From an uncultured Eubacterium sp. (GTDB lineage Bacteria > Bacillota > Clostridia > Lachnospirales > Lachnospiraceae): a DNA stretch of 14,526 nt. Below are positions 7,045-14,519 of the stretch, piece after piece (position 1 is the first letter of the stretch; each line of letters opens with the position of its first letter). The notes beneath the pieces are model-generated. The model was not told the DNA's origin. It ran no database searches and was given only the letters and a program-made list of their open reading frames with translations. Location: contig CAJOPM010000190.1 of NCBI GenBank assembly GCA_905236225.1, positions 1-14,526 of the forward strand. The letters are read 5' to 3'. Position numbers and translations under genes: made by a program.

Positions 7045-8292
7045 TTATAAAATTTTTATAATTTCGCCCATAAAATAAAGCGAGCCGCACAGTACGTAAC
7101 GCCTGTTAATATCAAGGTTTTCAGCCTCTAAGCACTCCCTTATATCACTGATAAGAGTTGCCTCTTTATTTATGCTTTCTATATAATTTTTTAACATTTC
7201 TTTTTTAAGAGTTCTATCATTATCAATTGATACGCATATAAATTTTTCAGCGATTTCACTATACTGATCAATCATTCCCTTATAGTCTTTATCTGCCATT
7301 ACTCCGATTATAAATGTAAATTTTTCTTTTGGCAGATAACGCTTTAGCGACCGAGTCAGTGCTTTTGCTCCGCTTATATTGTGCGCTCCGTCTATAAGTA
7401 TAAACGGTTTTTTTGATATAAGCTGCATTCGACCGGGCCAAACAGCCCTATTCAAACCTTTTTGTATATCTTCTTTGGTAATATTGAATTTAAGTTTATT
7501 TAAAAGATTTACAACTTCTACTACCAGCGCAGCATTTTCTACCTGGTGCTCTCCTATCATCGATATATGATAGGTTTGATTATCATATAGAAATGTTGTT
7601 CCCTTTATTATATCCAGTTCAATAATCTTTATCTTTTCCGGTTTCGTTATCTTATAGGGAACGCCCTTTTTTTCACAGGCAGATATCAAAACCTCATTTG
7701 CAGTGCTATCTTGTACTCCTATTACTGCATGAGCTTCTACGTTTAGTATTCCGGCTTTTTCAGATGCGATCTTTTCTATAGTGTCCCCAAGGATTTGCAT
7801 ATGATCATATCCAATAGCACTAAATGCACATATTTTCTTACCCTTAACGGCGTTAGTACCGTCATATCTTCCGCCAAGTCCGCACTCAAGTATCACTACC
7901 TCGCATTTTTTTTCTGCAAAGTAAACCAGTGCCATCAAAACGCACACGTCAAAATAGGTAAGCATCTCATAATAAGCAGATTCTATAATCCGATTTCCTA
8001 TTTCTTCTACCTTAGCATCTGAAATCATCTCGCCGTTTACTCTTATCCTCTCGTTAAATCGCATAAGATGCGGAGATGTAAACAGCCCCGTTTTGTATCC
8101 GGAGCCGCTCATAATTTCAGATAACATCACGCTAACCGACCCTTTACCGTTTGTTCCGGCAACATGAATAATATTAAAATTTTCTTCCGGATGTCCTAAT
8201 ATATCAAGTGCTATTTTACACACATCCACGCCCGGTCGATTCGAAAATCTTCTCTTATTGCCTATCTCGTTTATTATCTCTTCGTATTTCAT
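7045..8292 (-). CDS. folC: Folylpolyglutamate synthase / dihydrofolate synthase
   Basis: A 415-residue Mur-ligase-family enzyme that adds glutamate to folates with ATP in the cytoplasm, and in many bacteria also makes dihydrofolate from dihydropteroate. Motifs in order: P-loop HVAGTNGKGS (43-52), FTSPHLMRFNERI (71-83), LGGRYDGTN (139-147), IGYDHMQILGDTIEKIASEKAGI (160-182, with K179 at the carbamylated-lysine position), WPGRMQ (285-290) and DGAHN (301-305). Length is normal. The start lies 2 bases after the stop of the upstream RACE gene, and the bases before it (TATATAGATTTTTAATT) contain no Shine-Dalgarno sequence, so translation probably depends on ribosomes arriving from that gene. It is the last gene of the operon, just before a terminator. 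Whether it has both activities is not decidable here. Confidence 0.95.
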   Translation of the reverse strand: MKYEEIINEIGNKRRFSNRPGVDVCKIALDILGHPEENFNIIHVAGTNGKGSVSVMLSEIMSGSGYKTGLFTSPHLMRFNERIRVNGEMISDAKVEEIGNRIIESAYYEMLTYFDVCVLMALVYFAEKKCEVVILECGLGGRYDGTNAVKGKKICAFSAIGYDHMQILGDTIEKIASEKAGILNVEAHAVIGVQDSTANEVLISACEKKGVPYKITKPEKIKIIELDIIKGTTFLYDNQTYHISMIGEHQVENAALVVEVVNLLNKLKFNITKEDIQKGLNRAVWPGRMQLISKKPFILIDGAHNISGAKALTRSLKRYLPKEKFTFIIGVMADKDYKGMIDQYSEIAEKFICVSIDNDRTLKKEMLKNYIESINKEATLISDIRECLEAENLDINRRYVLCGSLYFMGEIIKIL

Positions 8293-8294
8293 AA

Positions 8295-9866
8295 TTAAAA
8301 ATCTATATAGGAAATAAATTTCTCGTTAAAATCATCATCTGCTGCTAATGGGATATCTTCTGTGACGTCAACAATTTTGCAAACATCTTCCGCTGCCGCT
8401 CTCGCAAGCAAAAATTTTACAGCTCCAAACAAACTGCTATTTGACAAGGGCACCACTTTATCCTTATAACCTGCCTCAAACATTCCGATTCTAATAGCTT
8501 TATCCACATTCATCTCATATCCAAATCCACCGGCAAGATAAAGATTGTCAATGTCCTCTGCTTTTATTCCATATCGCTTAATAAGAATCTCTATCCCGGC
8601 TCTAAGAGCACCCTTTGCCATCTGTATTTGTCTTATGTCATTTTGTGTAAAAGCTATTGGGTTTCCTAATATATCTTTTTCAAGAATGATGGGGTCATCG
8701 CCCGGATCTACAAATTTACCACTTTTGTCAACGCGATTTGCTTCTAAGAGCTCTGCAGTTATTTCAACGGCTCCTGTCCCGCATATTCCCTTAGGGAGTT
8801 TGTTTGCAATTGTACGAAGGAATATTTCTCCATCTTCATTGATACTTGCATGAGAAATCGCACCTGCGACCGATGCCATACCGCATGATAAATTACCGCC
8901 TTCAAATGCAGGACCTGCCGCAACAGAAGTGGCTAATATTCTGTCTTTATTACCAATTGCTATTTCTCCGTTTGTTCCCATATCAACAAAAAGATTAATT
9001 GCTTCCTTCTTGTCATAATCACAAAAATATAGTCCGGAAACAATATCTGCACCAACATACGCCGAAACGCCCGGAATAAAGTATACCTGACACCTAAGTC
9101 CCGCTTTTGGGATAACATATCTTGCTTCATATGACATAAGTGATATGTTGACCGGATTAAACGGATACAAACCCAACCCTTCACATGAAAATCCGAGCAG
9201 CAAATGCGTCATGGTTGTATTTGCAGAAATAACTATTTTTTTTACCTGGCTTTTGATCACTTTGGCCTTTGATATCAGGTAAAAAATCATTTCCATAATA
9301 TCAGATCTTACGGCTTCTTGAAGCAATGCTCCTTTACCTGCATTAGAGGCAGCTATCCGTGATACTACATCCGCTCCGTATTTCCTTTGTGAATTGACCC
9401 TGGTATTTGATGCTATAAGTTGTTCTTGAGAAAGATCAACGATACATCCGGCTATAGTAGTGCTTCCAATATCAATTGCTATACCGCAGCCTTCTTTATC
9501 ATCATGCACAGGCGCGTCCGTAAAGTCCTCTTCACTAAATTCAATCTCATCACATGCTAAAATCTCTTCATCTTCGTTAACAATTTCTATCTCAGTATCC
9601 TCCAGGGGATATAACGCGCATGCTAATCTTATGTCATTGTCCAATTCCTCTTTACTTAGCAAATCGAAATCAGTTTTTGATACGCTTTTATCTCCTTTAA
9701 GTATACGCACCTTACATTTGCCACATTTTCTGCCTTTCGAACAAACAGAACTTATAGGAATGTCCTCGCTAATAAGCGCATCAAAAAGACACTGCCCCCT
9801 TATAAGGCGCACCTCTTTGTAACCCTTTACCGTGATTATAACGCTGTCATTATCTTTATCTTTCAT
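8295..9866 (-). CDS. Ferredoxin-ASKHA ATPase of the RACE / DUF4445 family (corrinoid-enzyme activator type)
   Basis: A 523-residue two-part protein. Residues 1 to about 100 form a plant-type 2Fe-2S ferredoxin domain with C42, C48, C51 and C83 (C-x5-C-x2-C...C). From about 128 an ASKHA ATPase-like domain follows: IAIDIGSTTIAGCIVDL, ISANTTMTHLLLG, LFVDMGTNGEIAIGN, GICGTGAVEITAELLE and DNLYLAGGFGYEMN. Family members studied (RamA and acetogen activators) use the iron-sulfur centre and ATP hydrolysis to reduce inactive cob(II)alamin in corrinoid methyltransferase systems. No corrinoid protein or methyltransferase is encoded in this window, so its partner must lie elsewhere and the role is inferred from family. 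ATG start with AAAGGGATGG just upstream; 45 bases follow the rpe stop, and folC starts 2 bases after it. Family is clear; partner is not. Confidence 0.88.
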   Translation of the reverse strand: MKDKDNDSVIITVKGYKEVRLIRGQCLFDALISEDIPISSVCSKGRKCGKCKVRILKGDKSVSKTDFDLLSKEELDNDIRLACALYPLEDTEIEIVNEDEEILACDEIEFSEEDFTDAPVHDDKEGCGIAIDIGSTTIAGCIVDLSQEQLIASNTRVNSQRKYGADVVSRIAASNAGKGALLQEAVRSDIMEMIFYLISKAKVIKSQVKKIVISANTTMTHLLLGFSCEGLGLYPFNPVNISLMSYEARYVIPKAGLRCQVYFIPGVSAYVGADIVSGLYFCDYDKKEAINLFVDMGTNGEIAIGNKDRILATSVAAGPAFEGGNLSCGMASVAGAISHASINEDGEIFLRTIANKLPKGICGTGAVEITAELLEANRVDKSGKFVDPGDDPIILEKDILGNPIAFTQNDIRQIQMAKGALRAGIEILIKRYGIKAEDIDNLYLAGGFGYEMNVDKAIRIGMFEAGYKDKVVPLSNSSLFGAVKFLLARAAAEDVCKIVDVTEDIPLAADDDFNEKFISYIDF

Positions 9867-9911
9867 AGGCCATCCCTTTTATGATGCTTATAGCTTTAAC
9901 ATGCTTACGGA

Positions 9912-10574
9912 CTAATTAGTATTACCGCTTAGTATATCCATAAATTCCTTAGATGCCTCATGCGCATCACTGCTAAATATTGCAGATCCTGCAACAATAA
10001 CATTTGCTCCTGCATCTAAGACCTCTTTAACGTTAGATATTTTTATTCCACCATCTACTTCGATATCAACATCTAATCCTTTCTCATCAATCATCTTTTT
10101 TAACGCTGAAATTTTCTTAGTAGAATAAGGAATGTATTTTTGGCCTCCAAATCCCGGATTTACCGACATTATAAGAACCATTTCTATATCTTGCAAAATA
10201 TATTCAAGCACAGATAAATCCGTTGCGGGATTTAAGGCAACTCCGGCCTTACATCCGCATTCATGTATATGTTGAATGGTTCTGTCGAGGTGTTTAGCTG
10301 CTTCTGCATGTACAGTAATTATGTCAGCTCCGCTTTGCGCGAAATCGCTAATATATCTATCAGGCTCTTCAATCATAAGATGCACATCAAAAACCATATC
10401 TGTAGCCCCTCGAATAGACTTAATAACCGGCATTCCAAATGATATACTCGGCACAAATGCTCCATCCATTACATCTATATGAACATACTTCGCTCCGCCC
10501 TTTTCTATCTTTGATAGTTCCTCTGATAAAATTTTAAAATCTGCCGACAAAATTGATGGTGCTAAATAATTCAT
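9912..10574 (-). CDS. rpe: Ribulose-phosphate 3-epimerase
   Basis: A 220-residue TIM-barrel enzyme that interconverts ribulose 5-phosphate and xylulose 5-phosphate in the pentose phosphate pathway. All hallmark segments are present: LAPSILSADF (S7), VHIDVMDGAFVP with metal ligands H32 and D34, DVHLMI (H65), VNPGFGGQKY in the phosphate-binding region, IEVDGGI with catalytic D174, and VAGSAIF. Length is typical. The start overlaps the rsgA stop in an ATGA, so the two are translationally coupled; this rsgA-rpe pairing is common in Firmicutes. Confidence 0.97.
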   Translation of the reverse strand: MNYLAPSILSADFKILSEELSKIEKGGAKYVHIDVMDGAFVPSISFGMPVIKSIRGATDMVFDVHLMIEEPDRYISDFAQSGADIITVHAEAAKHLDRTIQHIHECGCKAGVALNPATDLSVLEYILQDIEMVLIMSVNPGFGGQKYIPYSTKKISALKKMIDEKGLDVDIEVDGGIKISNVKEVLDAGANVIVAGSAIFSSDAHEASKEFMDILSGNTN

Positions 10575-11470
10575 CTTTTTCTCCTAATATTTTTTCTGTT
10601 TTTTAGTTCATCGTATAATAATTTATATTCTTCGTATCTGTATGTACTAAATGCTCCCTGATCTAAAGCTTCCTTTACCGCACACCCGGGTTCGCTGATA
10701 TGAGAGCATTTTACGAATTGACATTTATCTATGTAAGCAGAGTATTCCGGGAAACATATGCTCAGCTCTTCGGGTGGTATATCAGGAAGAGTTATAGAAC
10801 TAAAGCCCGGTGTATCAATGATAAATGAATCCTCACCTGCTTGCATCATAACAGAGCATCTGGTTGTGTGTTTGCCTCTGGACGTCTTTTTGCTAAGAGC
10901 TCCAGTCTCCATCCTGTCCGTTCCCATAATCAGATTAATAATAGATGATTTCCCAACGCCCGACGGCCCGGCAAGCGCACTTATTTTGCCCTTCATAAGT
11001 TCTTTTAAATTATCAATTCCCTGCTTATTTTTGGCACTGGTAAAAACAATTTCATATCCCGTACCTTTAAAATAGTTACGAATAAATGTCATCTGCTTCG
11101 ATGATACTATATCTGACTTGTTAAAGCAGATAATGCACGGCAGGTTCTGATATCCCATCCACACTAGGAACGCATTTAGCAAATGATAATTTATATCCGG
11201 CTGCTTAATTGCAAATATAACTATAAGTTGATCTATATTTGCAAGTGCAGGCCTGATAAGAGCATTCTTTCTTGGCAAAATCTCAGTTATATTTCCCTCC
11301 ATATCGGCTTCATGCGTTATCTCAATCTTTACATTATCACCGACAAGAGGTTTTATCTGTTCTTTTCTAAATATTCCTTTTGCTTTACACTCATAAACAC
11401 CGGCCCCTACTACGTCTACGTAATAGAAGCCGGCTATTCCCTTTATGATTCTTCCTATCAGATCATCCAT
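10571..11470 (-). CDS. rsgA: Ribosome small-subunit-dependent GTPase A
   Basis: A 299-residue circularly permuted GTPase that helps mature the 30S ribosomal subunit. An OB-fold domain (about 1-75) precedes the GTPase, whose motifs come in permuted order: CFNKSD (G4, 115-120), TSAK (G5), GPSGVGKS (G1, 168-175), GKHTTR (G2), DTPGF (G3, 219-223). The C-terminal zinc finger has C250, C255, H257 and C263. The frame extends 17 codons further upstream to 11521, but that part lies inside the kinase gene; the ATG at 11470 is one base after the kinase stop, has TGAGGAA about 6 bases upstream, and gives the usual protein length. It overlaps rpe by 4 bases. RsgA is a known phosphorylation target of PrkC-type kinases in other Firmicutes, which fits the operon. 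Confidence 0.96.
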   Translation of the reverse strand: MDDLIGRIIKGIAGFYYVDVVGAGVYECKAKGIFRKEQIKPLVGDNVKIEITHEADMEGNITEILPRKNALIRPALANIDQLIVIFAIKQPDINYHLLNAFLVWMGYQNLPCIICFNKSDIVSSKQMTFIRNYFKGTGYEIVFTSAKNKQGIDNLKELMKGKISALAGPSGVGKSSIINLIMGTDRMETGALSKKTSRGKHTTRCSVMMQAGEDSFIIDTPGFSSITLPDIPPEELSICFPEYSAYIDKCQFVKCSHISEPGCAVKEALDQGAFSTYRYEEYKLLYDELKNRKNIRRKR

Positions 11471-11471
11471 A

Positions 11472-13490
11472 CTATTCCTCAGTAAATGACACACTGCTGG
11501 TCTGTTTACTTGTCGAACCATCAGACAGGTACCATATTATTATAAGTTTTCCTTTTGATGAAGCTGTAATTCCACTAATTGATATCTTATATCCACTGGT
11601 TCCAAACTCAGAAATGCCTACATTAGACCATGTATCTATGACATTTCCCGAGCTGTCATAAAGTGTTATATCTGCCGATTCGACATCAACATCATCATCC
11701 GTCTTAGGTGCTGTAATTGTAGTTGCAAAGCTATATGATTTCGTCTCAGGTCCTAAACTTATTACAACAGAAACCTTCGTACCCGAATCCACATATTTGC
11801 CTGAAGCAATGCCCTGACTGATAACCTTGCCCTTAGAAACCGTGTCGCTATATTCCTTGGTTACAGTTCCAAGCTTAAGTCCAACGCTCTCTAATGCACT
11901 CTTAGCTGCTGATTTACTCTTGCCTTCAATATCGGGCACCTGTACTGATTCTACGCCCTGTGAAATAACTATAGTTACAGTATCTCCTTCATTGACATCC
12001 TCACCGGCCTCCGGAGTCTGAGATATAACTCTACCTGATGCAACTATTGAACTATACTCATATTCTTTTGAGCAAATTAATCCTTCATCTTCAATCATGC
12101 TCTGTGCCGTATCGGCTTCAAGACCCTCTACATCAGGAACATCCACCTTGCCCGGACCCGAACTGATCATAACTGTAACGGTAGTTCCTTCTTCCACTTC
12201 CTCGCCTTCGTCAATAGATTGAGAAACTACATCGCCTTCTTCAACTGTCTCAGATGAAACAGTACCTCCATTGGCAATCTCAAGACCAATCTCCTCAAGG
12301 TCTGCCTTTGCCTGTGCATATGACTCACCTGTGACATCGATCATTGTAACCATATTCTCTTCGCTCTCTTCAGCAACAGTATCATTGCCCTTAGAAGATG
12401 AGCCAAAATTAAACACACCAAATACATTGCCTAAAATAAGCACTAATACAGCTACGATAATAATAGCCGCAACAATTCCGAGGATAGTGACCGCTTTATC
12501 CATCTTAGGATTAAGCTCTGCTTCGTCATCCTCATCTTCCTCTTCTATATTATCATCTTCCGAAGATAAATTTACATCATCCGTTTCTGCTCTAATCTGC
12601 TGAAGCTCGTCATCTGTAATAATACGAGTCTTATCGCTGCTAACAGGCGCTATTGTAACAAAATCCTCATCCGGACTGATAAGCACCTTCTTAAGATCTA
12701 CAAGCAGATCCTCCATAGATTGATATCTTCTATCTGCGCTCTTTTGAGTACATTTAAGTATGACTTTTTCAATACTGACAGGAAGATCTGATGCATATGC
12801 TGCCGGAGAAATCATATCTTCTTGCAGATGCTGTATAGCGATAGCTACCGTCGATTCCCCATCAAAAGGAACCCGTCCTGTAACCATTTCATACATAACG
12901 ATTCCGAGCGAATATATATCACTCTTGCCATCTACAAATCCGTTTCTTGCCTGCTCCGGTGATGAATAGTGCACCGATCCCATAACATCTGAGTTAATTG
13001 TATTTGATGTTGCCGCTCTGGCAATACCAAAATCAGTCACTTTTACCTTACCTTCTGTAGAAATAATAATATTCTGCGGTTTGATATCTCTGTGAATGAT
13101 ATTCTTGTTGTGAGCAGCCTCTATACCTCTTGCAACCTGAATTGCAATACTTACAGCTTCTTTATATGTAAGACGTTCCTTCTTCTCAATATAAGTCTTT
13201 AATGTAATCCCTTCAACGTATTCCATTACAATATAATGAAATCCATTTTCCGAGCCCACATCATATATATTGACTATATTAGGATGTTCTAAACCTGCAG
13301 CTGATTGAGCTTCACTCCGAAACTTGGCCACGAAATTAACATCTTCACTAAATTCTGATTTTAGCACCTTAACGGCCACAAATCTTCCGAGCGAATGATC
13401 CTTTGCTTTGTATACGTCAGACATTCCGCCTGTACCAATCTTACCTAGAATCTCATACCTGTCAGCTAGATAGGTTCCGACTGTTAACAT
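11472..13490 (-). CDS. prkC: PASTA-domain Ser/Thr protein kinase (PrkC type)
   Basis: A 672-residue membrane kinase that senses cell-wall muropeptides and phosphorylates cytoplasmic proteins. Kinase domain about 10-270: glycine loop IGTGGMSDVYKA, K41, E60, HRDIKPQN (D135), DFG (153-155) and activation segment ending SSPEQA. A linker ends in a strongly acidic stretch (308-326), then a transmembrane segment about 334-360. Outside the cell are three PASTA repeats of about 66 residues (roughly 381-445, 446-513, 514-581), then a further 90 residues (582-672), Ser/Thr- and beta-rich, which is not a PASTA repeat and which I do not recognise. ATG start with AAGGGG, three bases after the phosphatase stop; rsgA follows after one base. 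All catalytic residues are intact. Confidence 0.96.
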   Translation of the reverse strand: MLTVGTYLADRYEILGKIGTGGMSDVYKAKDHSLGRFVAVKVLKSEFSEDVNFVAKFRSEAQSAAGLEHPNIVNIYDVGSENGFHYIVMEYVEGITLKTYIEKKERLTYKEAVSIAIQVARGIEAAHNKNIIHRDIKPQNIIISTEGKVKVTDFGIARAATSNTINSDVMGSVHYSSPEQARNGFVDGKSDIYSLGIVMYEMVTGRVPFDGESTVAIAIQHLQEDMISPAAYASDLPVSIEKVILKCTQKSADRRYQSMEDLLVDLKKVLISPDEDFVTIAPVSSDKTRIITDDELQQIRAETDDVNLSSEDDNIEEEDEDDEAELNPKMDKAVTILGIVAAIIIVAVLVLILGNVFGVFNFGSSSKGNDTVAEESEENMVTMIDVTGESYAQAKADLEEIGLEIANGGTVSSETVEEGDVVSQSIDEGEEVEEGTTVTVMISSGPGKVDVPDVEGLEADTAQSMIEDEGLICSKEYEYSSIVASGRVISQTPEAGEDVNEGDTVTIVISQGVESVQVPDIEGKSKSAAKSALESVGLKLGTVTKEYSDTVSKGKVISQGIASGKYVDSGTKVSVVISLGPETKSYSFATTITAPKTDDDVDVESADITLYDSSGNVIDTWSNVGISEFGTSGYKISISGITASSKGKLIIIWYLSDGSTSKQTSSVSFTEE

Positions 13491-13493
13491 GTT

Positions 13494-14234
13494 TTATTCC
13501 CCTTCGTCAAAAGGATCGATAATAATCACTGAAATATTATCTTCTCCTCCGTTTTCATTGGCTTTTTCTATCAGACGCTGTGCTTGATTATCTATAGAAG
13601 TTTCCTTATCTAAAAGGATCTCGGCAAGTTCCTTTTCACCAAGCATATTGGTGAGTCCGTCAGAACACAAAAGTATCTTCTGTCCTGCCTTAATTTCCAC
13701 TTCAAAAAAATCAGCTGTAACCTCAGATTGAACACCTACTGCTCTTGTAATAATGTTCTTACTCGGGTGAACCTTGGCTTCCTGTTTGTCAATCTCACCT
13801 TTTCTAACCATCTCCTGTACAAGAGAGTGGTCTTTGGTAACCTGAACTACAGCGTCCTCTTTAACGTGATACATCCTGCTATCGCCGACATTTACAATTG
13901 TTGCCTTATCTTTGTCGCAAAAGGCCGCAACGATAGTTGTTCCCATCCCCTGCATAGTATTGTCGGACTCAGAAACAGCAAGAAGTGATGAATTAGCCTC
14001 TTTAATTGCTTTTCTTAATATAGTTGCGCAATTGGTATCGCCACTTTCAAATGCGTATTTAACAATAACCTCTACTGCCTTTTGAGAAGCGTACTCGCCT
14101 GCATTATGACCGCCCATACCATCAGCCACCACAAAAAGATTGGGAAGATTCCCAACCGGCTGAGAAGACGAAAATACAAAGTCCTGGTTCATATCACGAT
14201 TTTTTCCTATGTCTGAAAGTGATATTGCTCGCAT
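13494..14234 (-). CDS. prpC: PP2C-family Ser/Thr protein phosphatase (PrpC/Stp type)
   Basis: A 246-residue metal-dependent phosphatase that reverses phosphorylation by the partner kinase encoded next. Motifs: SDIGKNRDMNQD (7-18), VVADGMGGHNAGE (35-47, metal-binding D38), GMGTTIVAAF (97-106), VNVGDSRMYH (115-123), TKDHSLV, LLCSDGLTNML (188-198, D192) and EDNISVIIID (231-240, D232). There is no signal peptide or membrane segment, so it is cytoplasmic. An in-frame ATG lies 12 codons upstream at 14270, but the ATG at 14234 has AAAGGA at good distance and gives the usual N-terminus (M-R-A-I-S-L-S-D), so I prefer it. First gene of the operon; the kinase starts 3 bases after its stop. Confidence 0.95.
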   Translation of the reverse strand: MRAISLSDIGKNRDMNQDFVFSSSQPVGNLPNLFVVADGMGGHNAGEYASQKAVEVIVKYAFESGDTNCATILRKAIKEANSSLLAVSESDNTMQGMGTTIVAAFCDKDKATIVNVGDSRMYHVKEDAVVQVTKDHSLVQEMVRKGEIDKQEAKVHPSKNIITRAVGVQSEVTADFFEVEIKAGQKILLCSDGLTNMLGEKELAEILLDKETSIDNQAQRLIEKANENGGEDNISVIIIDPFDEGE

Positions 14235-14293
14235 CAGAATGTTCCTTTCTGACAAGCTGGTCAAATGCAAACTAAATTGTCACATATAGTCTC

Positions 14294-14342
14294 TAACATA
14301 GCGATACTATTCTTCTAAACTCAAGATAATCTTACTATGTTA
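14294..14342 (-). ncRNA. Predicted long imperfect stem-loop in the prpC leader
   Basis: On the minus strand TAACATAG (14342-14335) and CTATGTTA (14301-14294) are perfect 8-base complements. The 33 bases between them also fold: GAT pairs with ATC, and TATCTT with AAGAATA (one bulged A), around the loop GAGTTTAG. The whole 49-base hairpin would lie in the leader of the prpC operon transcript, 60-108 bases before the start codon. No T run follows, so it is not a terminator. No known RNA family recognised. Confidence 0.4.
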
Positions 14343-14363
14343 TAACACGCTCATCTAATGACA

Positions 14364-14407
14364 TACCGTTTTTATATTAACACATTACGCACACATAGTA
14401 AACGGTA
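14364..14407. repeat. Inverted repeat flanking the prpC promoter
   Basis: TACCGTTT (14364-14371) and AAACGGTA (14400-14407) are perfect 8-base inverted arms with 28 bases between them. One arm overlaps the -35, the other lies near the predicted transcription start. It could bind a dimeric regulator or be chance; an RNA hairpin is less likely, since most of it is promoter. Confidence 0.45.
14374..14402 (-). promoter_or_regulatory. Candidate sigma-A promoter of the prpC-prkC-rsgA-rpe operon
   Basis: On the minus strand TTTACT (14397-14402; 4 of 6 to TTGACA) and TAATAT (14374-14379; 4 of 6 to TATAAT) are exactly 17 bases apart. Transcription would begin near 14367, leaving a leader of about 130 bases before the phosphatase start. 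An overlapping TATAAA gives a longer, poorer spacing. Confidence 0.5.
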
Positions 14408-14442
14408 ATTCTGCTATGCCTCTTAACGCGTTATTGCATTTT

Positions 14443-14464
14443 CAAGTCTCGCTCGCGAGACTTG
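14443..14464. repeat. Perfect GC-rich hairpin, 9-bp arms
   Basis: CAAGTCTCG and CGAGACTTG are perfect inverted arms around CTCG, in otherwise AT-rich non-coding DNA. Neither strand has a T run after it. The arm TCTCGC could also pair with a second GCGAGA at 14467-14472, so alternative folds are possible. A 10-base palindrome, TAACGCGTTA, lies close by at 14424-14433. Confidence 0.6.
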
Positions 14465-14519
14465 GCGCGAGATTTGCGTCAGCTTTAGCTGACATATTTC
14501 ATATGCAAATCTTAAGCGC
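14465..14519. repeat. Nested palindromes (cruciform or structured RNA) at right window edge
   Basis: Outer arms GCGC (14465-14468, 14516-14519), middle arms AGATTTGC (14470-14477) and GCAAATCT (14505-14512), and an inner perfect hairpin GTCAGCT-TT-AGCTGAC (14478-14493) lie inside each other. Together with the hairpin just to the left this looks like a compact extragenic repeat element. The minus strand is open in one frame from 14524 to a stop at 14423, but that frame is made of the palindromes and I do not call it a gene. Confidence 0.5.

Noticed and set aside
9460..9822. Plus-strand open frame of 120 codons
   Set aside because: Antisense shadow of the ferredoxin part of the RACE gene; serine-rich low-complexity translation.
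11471..11521. Longer rsgA start at 11521
   Set aside because: Would overlap the kinase gene by 50 bases; the ATG at 11470 has a good ribosome-binding site and normal protein length.
12271..12603. Plus-strand open frame of 110 codons with a serine run
   Set aside because: It lies opposite the kinase gene; the serine run is the complement of the acidic GAA/GAT codons. No start context or homology seen.
14235..14270. Longer phosphatase start at 14270
   Set aside because: The added 12 residues are not typical of the family and the ATG at 14234 has the better ribosome-binding site.
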